NCBI GenBank assembly: GCA_002421905.1
Contig: DISK01000007.1
Location: forward strand, 89,829 to 152,327
Reading direction: 5' to 3'
DNA: 62,499 bases
Source of the DNA: Micavibrio sp. UBA6212
GTDB taxonomy: Bacteria; Pseudomonadota; Alphaproteobacteria; Micavibrionales; Micavibrionaceae
Below are positions 16,490-24,783 of this stretch, in pieces (within the stretch, counting starts at the first letter, position 1; every line of letters begins with the position of its first letter). A program made the position numbers and the translations under genes. The notes under the pieces were generated by a model. The model did no database searches, had not been told where the DNA came from, and was given only the letters and a program-made list of their open reading frames with translations.

Positions 16490-17805
16490 TTGGCGGTATG
16501 TTTTTCTTTTCTTAGTTTATCCCAGTAGGCAAGCCGCTTGTTAATTTCGCGTTCGAAACCACGGTCTGGCGGATTATAAAATTCTGTGCGGGGCATATCG
16601 TCAGGAAAATAATTTTGTCCTGAAAAAGCATCCGGCATGTCGTGGTCATATTGGTATCCATCGCCATAGCCAACCTGTTTCATCAATTTGGTCGGGGCAT
16701 TGAGAATATGTTTGGGAGGCATTAACGATCCGTATTCTGCGGCGGCCTTGCGGGCGGCCTTATAGGCTAGGTAATTGCCGTTTGATTTTGGGGCAGTGGC
16801 CAGATAAATCAGGGCTTGGGACAAAGCCAATTCCCCATCCGGACTGCCCAGACGCTCGAACGTGTCCCATGCAGCAAGGCAGATTGGCATGGCCTGCGGG
16901 TCGGCCAAGCCGATATCTTCGACAGCCATCCGTATCATGCGCCGTGCGATATAGCGTGGATCCTCTCCACCATCCAGCATGCGCGAAAACCAGTAGAGTG
17001 CTGCGTTAACGTCTGATCCGCGTACTGATTTATGAAGGGCGGATATCAGATTATAATGGGCTTCATCTCCTTTGTCGTACAAAGGGGCGCGTTTTTGTAC
17101 GAGCTCAAATAAGCTGTCTTGGTCAAGTGTTGTGCCTGCTGGAGCTTGGGCAAAAATCTGGTCTGCCAGGGTCAGAAAATAACGACCATCCCCGTCAGCC
17201 AAAGCCTTTAGTGAATTTTTTGCATCTTCCGTCAAAGGTAGTTTCCGTCCGGCATGATCTTCGGCGCGAGTAAGGAGTTGTTCCAGGGCTTCGTCATCAA
17301 GACGTTTCAAGATCAATACTTGCGCTCTTGAAAGTAAGGCGGCATTGAGTTCAAAGGATGGATTTTCAGTTGTCGCCCCGACCAGTGTGATGGTGCCATT
17401 TTCTACGACTGGCAAAAATGCGTCTTGCTGGGATTTGTTGAACCGATGAATCTCGTCAACAAATAACAGAGTTCCATGCCCCTTTGATTTTCTAATCTTG
17501 GCACTTTCGAAAACTTTCTTGAGATCGGCGATGCCAGAGAAAATGGCCGAGATTTGTTCAAAATGTAAATCGGTATGATCGGCCAACAATCTGGCCAATG
17601 TGGTTTTACCACATCCGGGAGGCCCCCAGAAAATAAGAGATGGAATCTTTCCGGATTTCAAAATTCGAGAAAGAGGGGCGTTCTCGCCAACCAAGTGATC
17701 TTGTCCTACAACATCTTCGATCTTATGGGGGCGCAACAAATCTGCCAGTGGGCGATTGGTATCGTCTGGGGTGGGCAAATCAGATGTTTTGAATAAATCC
17801 GGCAT
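16486..17805 (-). CDS. rarA: Replication-associated recombination protein RarA (MgsA)
   Basis: A 439-aa AAA+ ATPase related to clamp-loader subunits and RuvB, acting at stalled replication forks. Visible motifs are LLRPHKIEDVVGQDHLVG, Walker A GPPGCGKTTLARLL (about 58-71), Walker B LFVDEIHRFNKSQQDAFLP (near 108), the sensor ATTENPSFELN, and the C-terminal region RGSDVNAALYWFSRMLDGGEDP, diagnostic of RarA/MgsA/WRNIP1. The ATG at 17805 is chosen; a GTG one codon upstream is possible. It begins 51 bases after htrA and overlaps the next gene by four bases. Confidence 0.96.
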   Translation of the reverse strand: MPDLFKTSDLPTPDDTNRPLADLLRPHKIEDVVGQDHLVGENAPLSRILKSGKIPSLIFWGPPGCGKTTLARLLADHTDLHFEQISAIFSGIADLKKVFESAKIRKSKGHGTLLFVDEIHRFNKSQQDAFLPVVENGTITLVGATTENPSFELNAALLSRAQVLILKRLDDEALEQLLTRAEDHAGRKLPLTEDAKNSLKALADGDGRYFLTLADQIFAQAPAGTTLDQDSLFELVQKRAPLYDKGDEAHYNLISALHKSVRGSDVNAALYWFSRMLDGGEDPRYIARRMIRMAVEDIGLADPQAMPICLAAWDTFERLGSPDGELALSQALIYLATAPKSNGNYLAYKAARKAAAEYGSLMPPKHILNAPTKLMKQVGYGDGYQYDHDMPDAFSGQNYFPDDMPRTEFYNPPDRGFEREINKRLAYWDKLRKEKHTAK

Positions 17806-17855
17806 CACCGGACTTTAGCCTGTCTCGGTCTAAAATTCCAGCCTATCAGGTCAAA

Positions 17856-19319
17856 TTATCTGACAATCAGGGTGCGCTCTTGCCCGCCCGACCCGCTCGA
17901 GATGATTTTTAGAACCCAGCCCTTCGCGGTGGGGGTGCGGATTGCATCAAGCGCATTCTCGACCTTGGCGATTTTTTGTCCATTAATGGATGTAATCACA
18001 TCGCCAATGGTGACAACACGGCTGGCAATCGCGTTCGGGGCCAGTTTTCCGACTACAACCCCATGATCCGGAGACTCTTTTAACCCCAACTCAATCTCAA
18101 CAGCAGGGGAAAGATTCATCAGTGTCGCCCCTGATAGCGGGTTGTGCCCACTGACCAGTCTTTCATCCCGCGCCGGAACTTCAGGAGGGGCAATCAATTG
18201 AACACTCAGGGTTTTCACCTGATCTTTTGGCAAGTCTTTATTCCAGATATCGAGATTGGATGTTTGTCCCAAGGCAACCATGGCCATACGAAAGCGCATT
18301 TCAGCCGCATCGTGGATTTTATGCCCATTGACTGCCAGAACGATGTCACCGGTTCTAAGACCCGCTTTGCGGGCAGGGCTTTCGTCATGCAGGGAAGAAA
18401 TCAGGGCACCAACGGGGCGAGCAAGACCAAGAGAAGCGGCAATATCAGAGGTAACATCCTGAGCGGTAATGCCAATCCAAGGACGTTTGATCTCGCCATC
18501 TTTGGTAATTTGCCCCCCTTTATAGGCGGCGAGAACGCTTGCCACCATCTCGGATGGAATGGCAAACCCTATCCCTAACGATCCGCCATCTTTCGAGAAA
18601 ATGGCACTATTGATACCAACTACACCGCCATCCATGGACACTAGTGGGCCACCGGAGTTCCCGGGATTAATTGCAGCATCTGTCTGGATAAAGAAATTGA
18701 TATCGTTAATCGAGAGAGAAGATCGTGCCAGAGCAGAAACAATGCCTGACGTGACGGTCTGGCCAACCCCGAATGGATTACCGATGGCAATGACCAAATC
18801 CCCGACATCCAGAGTTTCTGATGGTTGAAGCGTGGCGTGGGGAAGCTTTTCTCCCCTCGCTTTGATTGAAAGAAGGGCAATATCTGACGCATTGTCCATG
18901 ACTTTGACATCTGCTGGAAATTCCCGCCCATCTGACAACGCCACGGTAATTTCGCTGGCATTCCGAATGACGTGAGCATTGGTGATGACCATGCCGTCAT
19001 CGCTTATGATGACGCCGGAACCCAGAGAACTTTCAAGGCGTTGTTGCGGAATAGCAAAGCCCCCTCCGAAGAATTGCGAGAAGAAGGGATCATTGACGAA
19101 TGGAGAAACGCGACTGGTGACCACGCGTTTGGTATAGATGTTAACCACAGCGGGAGAGAGTCTTTTGACCAGTGGAGAAAAGGACATCTTGATCGCGGAC
19201 TGGGATGAAGGAATGGCCGTTTCGGATTGATCTTGAGTTTGAGCTCGAGCTGCTACTGGACAAAGTAGCAGAACCATAAGAGTTGTTAAAAGAATATTTT
19301 TACAACCGGAGTTTATCAT
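17856..19319 (-). CDS. degQ: Periplasmic serine protease, HtrA/DegQ-type
   Basis: A 487-aa periplasmic quality-control protease. A signal peptide (hydrophobic core LLTTLMVLLLCPVA, cleavage after ARA near residue 27) precedes a trypsin-like domain with catalytic His in TNAHVIRN, Asp in DNASDIALL, and Ser in NPGNSGGPL. Two PDZ domains follow (about residues 265-350 and 395-480). The frame is open to 19382, but the ATG at 19319 has GAGGATACAG ahead of it and starts the signal peptide directly. It leads a minus-strand run through rarA to atp12. DegP versus DegQ subtype is not resolved. Confidence 0.94.
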   Translation of the reverse strand: MINSGCKNILLTTLMVLLLCPVAARAQTQDQSETAIPSSQSAIKMSFSPLVKRLSPAVVNIYTKRVVTSRVSPFVNDPFFSQFFGGGFAIPQQRLESSLGSGVIISDDGMVITNAHVIRNASEITVALSDGREFPADVKVMDNASDIALLSIKARGEKLPHATLQPSETLDVGDLVIAIGNPFGVGQTVTSGIVSALARSSLSINDINFFIQTDAAINPGNSGGPLVSMDGGVVGINSAIFSKDGGSLGIGFAIPSEMVASVLAAYKGGQITKDGEIKRPWIGITAQDVTSDIAASLGLARPVGALISSLHDESPARKAGLRTGDIVLAVNGHKIHDAAEMRFRMAMVALGQTSNLDIWNKDLPKDQVKTLSVQLIAPPEVPARDERLVSGHNPLSGATLMNLSPAVEIELGLKESPDHGVVVGKLAPNAIASRVVTIGDVITSINGQKIAKVENALDAIRTPTAKGWVLKIISSGSGGQERTLIVR

Positions 19320-19390
19320 CTGTATCCTCATAAGCTTGTTCGAAAGAAGAATAAGAACAATGGCGAAGATGTAAAGATCCAAATAAAAAT

Positions 19391-19942
19391 TTATAAGGAA
19401 AAAAGGAGTTGACGAATTCCGTCGTCAATCAGTATTCCCATGATAGATATGGCTGCTCCAAGCATCCAGTTGATCCGTAACAAATGGGTAATCAGAAAGG
19501 CCTGATAGGTTGTTCCAAACAGAATCAAAAAAATGAACAGATTATACATTTCGTCGTAACTATAGATTCCAAAATAGACCAAAAGTAAAAAAGGCATGTT
19601 GATGACAAGAGATGTCAGGCTAAGCCAGTTCATGGATGTTATATAGGCTGGGAATTTGTCCTTTTTCTCGAGTGCCACCATACAGGCGTAGCTGGCACCG
19701 AAGAAGAACAGCATATTGAGGGCGAGCATCATAGCAAAAAACCCCAAAAGCCAGATATAGCTGTGGTCTGTAAAATCAGAATTTACTTTTGCAACTTCTG
19801 CAACTGGGAAAATAACCAGAATGGGCACCAGAAAAGAAGTCTTCGCGGCCTGAATTGTATTTTGGAATCTGGTTGCGCCAGTCTTCATAAAGAGAGGGAT
19901 TTCAAGGCAGCCCATCAAGGCGTCCTTTATTTGTGAAGACAT
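19391..19942 (-). CDS. Polytopic membrane protein, 183 aa
   Basis: An inner-membrane protein with about five hydrophobic segments: SFLVPILVIFPVAEV, IWLLGFFAMMLALNMLFFFG, LTSLVINMPFLLLVYFG, LFIFLILFGTTYQAFLI, and AAISIMGILI. The arrangement is reminiscent of Yip1-like or small uncharacterised alphaproteobacterial membrane proteins, but I cannot name the family. No catalytic motif is visible. It sits between htrA and the S24 repressor gene on the same strand, ten bases after the repressor stop, so it may be cotranscribed with the repressor at the edge of the phage-like region. Confidence 0.7.
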   Translation of the reverse strand: MSSQIKDALMGCLEIPLFMKTGATRFQNTIQAAKTSFLVPILVIFPVAEVAKVNSDFTDHSYIWLLGFFAMMLALNMLFFFGASYACMVALEKKDKFPAYITSMNWLSLTSLVINMPFLLLVYFGIYSYDEMYNLFIFLILFGTTYQAFLITHLLRINWMLGAAISIMGILIDDGIRQLLFSL

Positions 19943-19952
19943 AAAAACTCCT

Positions 19953-20612
19953 CTATTGAGAGACCCAGATTATACGCGCAATCCAGCAAATTTCCTGTGT
20001 GGTAAAACTTTTGTTTTCTTGATCCGGATTAAGAGATTTCAGTTCGACCTTGCTGGCGGTTTGACGCAGTAATTCCTTGGCCATAATTTCGCCCAATGTT
20101 GTTTTAACAATAACGCGGTCACCCCGTCTGATGGTACTTTGCGGAGATACGATCAAACGATCACCTGCTCGAAATAGGGGCAACATGGAATCCCCGCTGA
20201 CTTCCAGAGCATATATCTTTATATCCTGTTGTGTGTCTTGTGCGGGATGGGGGAAATGGATGCTGTCCCATCCTTCCCCTGTGGGGTATCCGGCATCATC
20301 AAAATATCCGTCTTTTCCTGCTTGTGCATATCCCAACACTGGAATTTGTGATTTTGCTTCCTGAGGAAGGTGGGCCTCTCCGGATTCATCAAGCAAGGCC
20401 AGAAAATCCGACAGGGAAGATCCTGTGGCGCCAAGAACTCGCGCGAGACTCTCGGTTGATGGCCAACGTGGTTTTCCGTCCGGGCCAATTCTTTTGCTGC
20501 GATTGAAAGAGGTGGGGTCTAGCCCTGCTTTTTTGGCGAGGCCTGAGGTGGAATAGCCGCTAACCCGTGCAAGACGGTCAAGGGCAGCCCAGATATTTTC
20601 GTGCGTAAACAT
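19953..20612 (-). CDS. XRE/S24 family repressor (CI/LexA-like)
   Basis: A 219-aa regulator with an N-terminal helix-turn-helix (LARVSGYSTSGLAKKAGLDP, about residues 13-32) and a C-terminal S24 self-cleaving peptidase domain. YAQAGKDG (near 107) has the Ala-Gly bond typical of the cleavage site; the Ser is in SGDSMLPLF and the Lys in DRVIVKT. Such proteins are inactivated by RecA-stimulated self-cleavage, as in lambda CI. It is divergent from the structural genes, across a promoter region at 20672-20718, so it is the likely lysogenic repressor. A host S24 regulator is the alternative. Confidence 0.85.
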   Translation of the reverse strand: MFTHENIWAALDRLARVSGYSTSGLAKKAGLDPTSFNRSKRIGPDGKPRWPSTESLARVLGATGSSLSDFLALLDESGEAHLPQEAKSQIPVLGYAQAGKDGYFDDAGYPTGEGWDSIHFPHPAQDTQQDIKIYALEVSGDSMLPLFRAGDRLIVSPQSTIRRGDRVIVKTTLGEIMAKELLRQTASKVELKSLNPDQENKSFTTQEICWIARIIWVSQ

Positions 20613-20671
20613 ATAAATAGTATCTCATAAGTCTTTAATCCTAGATATAGGAAAATAATCATAAAAAACTC

Positions 20672-20700
20672 TTGACATCATCAAAAAACCCGATCATAAA
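20672..20700 (+). promoter_or_regulatory. Sigma70-type promoter of the particle operon
   Basis: TTGACA (20672-20677) is a perfect -35 hexamer, followed after 17 bases by CATAAA (20695-20700) as a -10 with matches at key positions. It points into the structural gene run starting at 20787. The spacing and -35 make this one of the better sigma70-like promoters seen in the window. Confidence 0.7.
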
Positions 20701-20703
20701 TTA

Positions 20704-20718
20704 GAACATAAAGGGAAC
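20704..20718. promoter_or_regulatory. GAAC-N7-GAAC SOS (LexA) box
   Basis: GAAC (704-707), seven bases, then GAAC (715-718) is exactly the direct-repeat LexA operator of alphaproteobacteria (GTTC-N7-GTTC on the other strand). It begins four bases after the -10 hexamer, so LexA bound here would block the promoter at 20672-20700 and DNA damage would release it. Chance occurrence is possible, but the placement is highly suggestive. Confidence 0.7.
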
Positions 20719-20786
20719 AAATATGTCCGGAGCAAAGATAACCCGGAGATATGAGCTCTCTCCAATTTTCTCTGGGGGATTAATTT

Positions 20787-21182
20787 ATGTCTATAGTATC
20801 TGGTTGCCGTGACGTTGCTCACGAGCAAATGCGTCCTTTTGACTCGGCTGAAGCTGCGTGGTTTTGGTTTGTTCAGGCTCAGGTGGCGCGACTTGAGGGG
20901 GCGCGGATCTCGGCTGGTGCCGGAACATTCCAGCGTCCTTGTGAACCTGTTGATATTTACCGTGAGTTGGATCGTCTTTATCGTGGGCGGCGTCTGGTCA
21001 TCGACCATATCAAGGTTTTGCGTCACTACGGATTACGTTTGACGTCACCTGATCCCCGTCGTCCCAAAGAGCTACGTGCCCATCATATCTGGACGGAGGC
21101 CATGGAACGTCTGGAAGAAGCTCTGGTTTCCAAAGGTATTGTGGTCCCGCGAATCGATTGGGGATCATTGGCCAATGTGTGA
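20787..21182 (+). CDS. Conserved phage-associated protein, 131 aa
   Basis: A soluble, arginine-rich protein, the first gene of the particle operon, with GGGGGATTA upstream of the ATG. The body, DIYRELDRLYRGRRLVIDHI then VLRHYGLRLTSPDPRRPKEL, followed by HHIWTEAMERLEEALVSKGI, is compact and helical and looks like a conserved alphaproteobacterial family, but I know no function for it. Basic residues and lack of membrane segments would suit a DNA- or packaging-related role; this is inference. It overlaps the next gene by eight bases. Confidence 0.75.
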   Translation: MSIVSGCRDVAHEQMRPFDSAEAAWFWFVQAQVARLEGARISAGAGTFQRPCEPVDIYRELDRLYRGRRLVIDHIKVLRHYGLRLTSPDPRRPKELRAHHIWTEAMERLEEALVSKGIVVPRIDWGSLANV

Positions 21183-21549
21183 GGTAGGGCATAATAGGGC
21201 TTTGGTTGTTTTTTCAGGCCAGACAGATTTGTGGTGGTTAAGATTTTTGAAACGCGATTTCCGGCACTGTTTTGTCGTGATCTGTTCCCAAGACAGATGG
21301 GTTGTGATTGATCCGATGTTGCATTTCTGGGAAGTTTCTATTCCGGATGTGTCGGCTGAATTTGATCTTGCTGGGTGGTTTACGGGTCAGGGATTAAAGG
21401 TCGTTGAAACTGAAATTATCAGCCCTGTGCGGCGGTGTTATCCGCCGATTTTTTTATCCTGTGTCGAAGTGGTGAAACGCATATTGGGTGTGCATCGCCC
21501 GTTCGTTATCACACCTGCACAGTTATATCGTTATTTGCAAAAAAATTAA
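21175..21549 (+). CDS. Phage-associated protein, 124 aa
   Basis: A protein beginning MCEVGHNRALVVFSG with a hydrophobic, tryptophan-rich core (TDLWWLRFLKRDFRHCFVVI) and the block WVVIDPMLHFWEV. The H-C pair in FRHCFV and the D in WVVIDP recall the layout of small cysteine-protease-like folds, though no complete triad can be shown. Comparable proteins occur ahead of the portal gene in alphaproteobacterial podoviral modules (family memory, not a search result). The ATG at 21175 lies within the preceding gene, giving eight bases of overlap. Confidence 0.7.
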   Translation: MCEVGHNRALVVFSGQTDLWWLRFLKRDFRHCFVVICSQDRWVVIDPMLHFWEVSIPDVSAEFDLAGWFTGQGLKVVETEIISPVRRCYPPIFLSCVEVVKRILGVHRPFVITPAQLYRYLQKN

Positions 21550-21559
21550 GGAGATTGAG

Positions 21560-21802
21560 ATGGGTTCTTTAACATCGCGCCCCAAGGCGCCTAGCCAAAG
21601 CGCACAAGTCGTTTATGCAGCGCCGGTTGAAACAACTGCAACGGCTTCAAGCGAGGCTGATCCTGCGGAAGTTGCGGCCGCGCGCGCCGAAAATGTTTTA
21701 CGCCGCAAACGAAGCGTGTTGGGCAATGTATTGACCAGTTTTCGTGGTGTTTTAAGCGCAGGAAACAATTCGGTTGCCCGAAAAACCTTGTTGGGAGAAT
21801 AA
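21560..21802 (+). CDS. Small phage-associated protein, 80 aa
   Basis: A short protein starting MGSLTSRPKAP, with an Ala/Glu-rich middle (SSEADPAEVAAARAENVL) and a basic, Gly-rich end RRKRSVLGNVLTSFRGVLS, finishing RKTLLGE. The ATG at 21560 is preceded by AAGGAGATTGAG. This type of small protein, ending in a conserved LLGE, is usual just upstream of the head-tail connector in related modules. A role in assembly is likely but unproven. Three bases separate it from the portal gene. Confidence 0.75.
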   Translation: MGSLTSRPKAPSQSAQVVYAAPVETTATASSEADPAEVAAARAENVLRRKRSVLGNVLTSFRGVLSAGNNSVARKTLLGE

Positions 21803-21805
21803 AAA

Positions 21806-23308
21806 ATGGAATATTCCGAAGACAAGCAAAAACTAGATCAGTTGGCAGCGGGCGTGTTGGAAAAATTTACACAAGCTCGCGCACGTCGATCCAAATGGGA
21901 AAGTTTATGGCAGGATTGTTATGATTATTCTTTGCCATTGCGGGGTGATTTTAATTCTGGTTTATCTTCAAATTTACGGCGTGGCGAACATCTTTTTGAT
22001 GCAACGGCACCGGACGCCGTTGATGAGCTGGCGTCACTTTTGTTGGGAAATCTGACGCCGCCTTTGGTGCCTTGGTTTGCCATTAAGGCTGGAACAGATT
22101 TATCCAGCGAGGAAGCCCAAAAACTTGCTCCTGTTCTGGATAAGACAACCTGCATTATGCAGGCACATTTGGACCAATCGAATTTTCTGGTTGAGGTTCA
22201 TCAGTGCTTTCTGGATCTGGTGGTGGCGGGAACGGCTTCTCTGGCGTTGGAAGAAGCCGAGATCGGACAAGGATCTGCGTTTCGCTTTACTGCACTTCCC
22301 TTACAGGATGTTTATTTTGCCGAAGGACAATCAGGTGGACTTGATATTGTTTATCGTCATCTTTCTTTGACTATCTCACAGATTATGGATCGGTATGATG
22401 GCGCGGAGTTATCCGCCTCCATGGTCAATAGGTCTCGATCCGATATGGATGAAAAATATGCGGTGATCGAGAGTGTTTTTCCAGCCTCCGATGCGCGCGG
22501 GTATGTTCTGGTTGTGATGTTGTATGATGCCAGAGAGATTATTTATTCCAGAAAACTTGAGGGGTCGCCCTTTATCAATTTTCGCTGGATGAAATCTCCC
22601 GGGGAAATTTATGGGCGGTCGCCGGTCATGAAGGCATTGCCGGATATCAAAACCGCCAACAAGGTTGTCGAGCTGATTTTGAAAAATGCCTCGATTGCGG
22701 TCACCGGAATCTGGCAGGCTGATGATGACGGGGTTATTAATCCAGCCAATATTGAACTGGTTCCCGGGGCCATTATCCCGAAGGCTGTCGGATCGAAAGG
22801 ATTAACACCACTTGAGATGCCGGCCAGATTTGATGTGTCGCAACTTGTTCTGGATGATTTGCGCGCGCGCATTCGCCATGCGCTTTTGGTGGATCGCTTG
22901 CCTCCTGTCGGCGGAGCAAAAGTAACTGCCACAGAAATTCTGGAGAGATCCAGTCAAATGGCGATGTTGCTGGGGGCGACTTTTGGACGGCTGCAAGTCG
23001 AGTTTCTAAATCCGTTGATTACACAGGCTTACCAGATTTTAAGGCGGCGTGGCGCGGTTCCGGATTTGCCACTTGATGGGCGAACATTGGCGATCGAATA
23101 CCGCTCCCCTTTGGCAAGAGCGCAGGCAGGGCAGCATGTCCAGACTATGATCGGATGGCTGCAGACAGCCAATAGTCTGGGGCCGGAGGCATTGGCGCGG
23201 ATTGATCGGGTTGCAATGATTGATTATCTGGCCCGCGTTCTGGGTGTTCCGTCGTCTTTGATGGTGGCCCCTGTCGAGGCCGAAAAATCTTTACCCCCAA
23301 AACAGTAA
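21806..23308 (+). CDS. Portal (head-tail connector) protein
   Basis: A 500-aa protein of the podoviral head-to-tail connector family (T7 gp8-like), which forms the twelve-fold ring through which DNA enters the head. Typical segments are LWQDCYDYSLP near 30, LFDATAPDAVDELASLLLGNLTPP (a family hallmark) near 63-86, FRWMKSPGEIYGRSPVMKALPDIKTAN near 255, and VGGAKVTATEILERSSQM near 370. Length fits the family (about 500-550). It is followed by scaffold and capsid genes in the order usual for T7-like phages. Confidence 0.93.
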   Translation: MEYSEDKQKLDQLAAGVLEKFTQARARRSKWESLWQDCYDYSLPLRGDFNSGLSSNLRRGEHLFDATAPDAVDELASLLLGNLTPPLVPWFAIKAGTDLSSEEAQKLAPVLDKTTCIMQAHLDQSNFLVEVHQCFLDLVVAGTASLALEEAEIGQGSAFRFTALPLQDVYFAEGQSGGLDIVYRHLSLTISQIMDRYDGAELSASMVNRSRSDMDEKYAVIESVFPASDARGYVLVVMLYDAREIIYSRKLEGSPFINFRWMKSPGEIYGRSPVMKALPDIKTANKVVELILKNASIAVTGIWQADDDGVINPANIELVPGAIIPKAVGSKGLTPLEMPARFDVSQLVLDDLRARIRHALLVDRLPPVGGAKVTATEILERSSQMAMLLGATFGRLQVEFLNPLITQAYQILRRRGAVPDLPLDGRTLAIEYRSPLARAQAGQHVQTMIGWLQTANSLGPEALARIDRVAMIDYLARVLGVPSSLMVAPVEAEKSLPPKQ

Positions 23309-23348
23309 TCAAATTTCTTTTAACTTTATTTTTAATCAGGAGATAAAC

Positions 23349-24101
23349 ATGACCAATACATATCTGGATGCTCAAGTCGAGGTCAAATCAGATGAGAAGA
23401 TGCAGGCGAGACAAACCAATGATCGCCCGCAGCAGGTGCCGGAAAAATTCTGGGATGCCAAAAAGAAAGAAATTCGCGTAGAGGCGTTGTTGCAATCTTA
23501 TATGGCGCTTGAGAAAAAGCTTTCAAATATGATCCCCGTCCCCGAAAACGATGTGGATCGTCTGCGGCTTTTGAAATTGCTGGGGGTTCCGGAGACACCG
23601 GATGGGTATCAGGTGACGTTGTCCAATGATTTTCTGGATATTGATCCGGATTTGAATGCCCGTTTGCACGGGAAGGGGTTTACGCCGGAACAGGTTCAGG
23701 AAGTTTATGATCTGGCGTCAGAGAAATTGGTGCCGCTTATTCTGGAGATGGCAGCCGAGTTTCAGGCTGAACGCGAGATTGAACGTCTGGTTGAGGCTTT
23801 TGGCGGGGTTTCGAGATGGCAGGAAATTTCCCGACAGTTGCAGGAATACGGCAGCAAAGCTTTGCCCCAAGCCGCTTTTGAAGGGATGGCCTGTTCTTAT
23901 GATGGTGTGATGGCGCTTTATAAAATGATGCAAAAAGATGACAAGATGCCGTCATTGCGTGCCGATGCGGCGGGGACTGGTGCGTTGGATGAACAATCCT
24001 TGAGGAAGATGATGAAAGACCCGCTGTACTGGCGTGATCGCAACCCAGCCTTTATCGCCAAGGTGACTGCCGGTTTTGAAAAACTTTACGGGGGAAAGTA
24101 A
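23349..24101 (+). CDS. Capsid assembly scaffolding protein
   Basis: A 250-aa acidic, helical protein resembling the T7 gp9 capsid assembly family. The N-terminal block PEKFWDAKKKEIRVEALLQS followed by YMALEKKLS is typical of these scaffolds, and the C-terminal region has DPLYWRDRNPAFIAKVTAGF. The protein is rich in Glu, Lys and Gln and has long helical stretches. AGGAGATAAAC precedes the ATG. The gene lies between the portal and (after the inverted cargo) the capsid gene. Scaffold is released after procapsid formation. Confidence 0.88.
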   Translation: MTNTYLDAQVEVKSDEKMQARQTNDRPQQVPEKFWDAKKKEIRVEALLQSYMALEKKLSNMIPVPENDVDRLRLLKLLGVPETPDGYQVTLSNDFLDIDPDLNARLHGKGFTPEQVQEVYDLASEKLVPLILEMAAEFQAEREIERLVEAFGGVSRWQEISRQLQEYGSKALPQAAFEGMACSYDGVMALYKMMQKDDKMPSLRADAAGTGALDEQSLRKMMKDPLYWRDRNPAFIAKVTAGFEKLYGGK

Positions 24102-24103
24102 GG

Positions 24104-24160
24104 ATGTTCGACCAAAATCAGGATGAGTGCGCTGCTGCAGAAGAAGATAGGAATCGCTAG
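24104..24160 (+). pseudogene. 18-codon reading frame, possible remnant after scaffold gene
   Basis: Directly after the scaffold stop, GTAAGG precedes an ATG and an 18-codon frame (MFDQNQDECAAAEEDRNR) that ends four bases into the opposing lipoprotein gene. It may be a tiny real gene or the 5' scar of a phage gene interrupted by the inverted cassette that follows. Evidence is weak. Confidence 0.25.
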
Positions 24161-24735
24161 TCCATTTTGCTGTAATAGAAGGTTGATGCTGCCTGAAGCT
24201 TTTGGATAGGGGGAATGTCTTCACAGCTATTGTTGTTCATGCGTGACCAATGGATTGATGCTGCGATCGACATACTTTTTTCTGTTAGTTTTGTTCTGCA
24301 ATGTATCCGGTTCAATGCTATTTTGGGATCAAGTGTGACTTTTGTAAAAGGAAGATATTCAGAAGGTTTGAGATCAATGATGTAGTAAACGTAATACGGT
24401 TTTATAATGACATCCAGGCCTGTTTTTTTGGAAATATTGCGTTCCTCTGATATTGCGTAGAGACGGTTTTGACTCGCGGCAAAGATATTGATGGTCGTTT
24501 TATCAATGATCGGATGGACGTGGCCTTTTTCGTCACTAACAGTCGTATCTGCTGTAATAAGGGCTCCTGTGCTGGTCCTTTCGATCGTTATAGGTTGCCA
24601 GACATTCTTGGATACAGGTTCCCAGCGACCGATGAATTGGTCGGGGATGGGCATATAGCCGGGCGATGCATCTTCGGGTGTGGTTGAGCACCCCAGAAGA
24701 AGAACGCTTAAAAAGAGCAATGACACCACGCGCAT
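24157..24735 (-). CDS. Lipoprotein, inverted cargo gene, 192 aa
   Basis: A secreted lipoprotein: signal segment MRVVSLLFLSVLLLGC ends in a lipobox (LLLGC), so the Cys near residue 16 would be lipidated. The mature part (about 175 aa) is beta-rich and starts STTPEDASPGYMPIPDQFIG; I do not recognise its family. It lies on the minus strand inside the plus-strand particle operon, with the PilZ gene upstream of it by 48 bases, so the two form a separate unit, as phage morons do. A start at 24741 is equally possible. Surface modification of the lysogen is conceivable, but nothing shows it. Confidence 0.7.
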   Translation of the reverse strand: MRVVSLLFLSVLLLGCSTTPEDASPGYMPIPDQFIGRWEPVSKNVWQPITIERTSTGALITADTTVSDEKGHVHPIIDKTTINIFAASQNRLYAISEERNISKKTGLDVIIKPYYVYYIIDLKPSEYLPFTKVTLDPKIALNRIHCRTKLTEKSMSIAASIHWSRMNNNSCEDIPPIQKLQAASTFYYSKMD

Positions 24736-24748
24736 AAACATGGTGTCA
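24721..24748. promoter_or_regulatory. 8-bp inverted repeat around the lipoprotein start
   Basis: TGACACCA (24721-24728) and its exact complement TGGTGTCA (24741-24748) flank the start region of the lipoprotein gene. In RNA this could form a hairpin holding the start codon; in DNA it could be a protein site. Short repeats like this arise by chance fairly often. Confidence 0.3.
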
Positions 24749-24783
24749 TTTAACAGGATTAATTTTTGATGTGCAAGGGGTGG

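Noticed and set aside
20694..21026. Minus-strand 110-codon frame
   Set aside because: It covers the promoter and SOS box and lies opposite a better-supported gene with a ribosome binding site.
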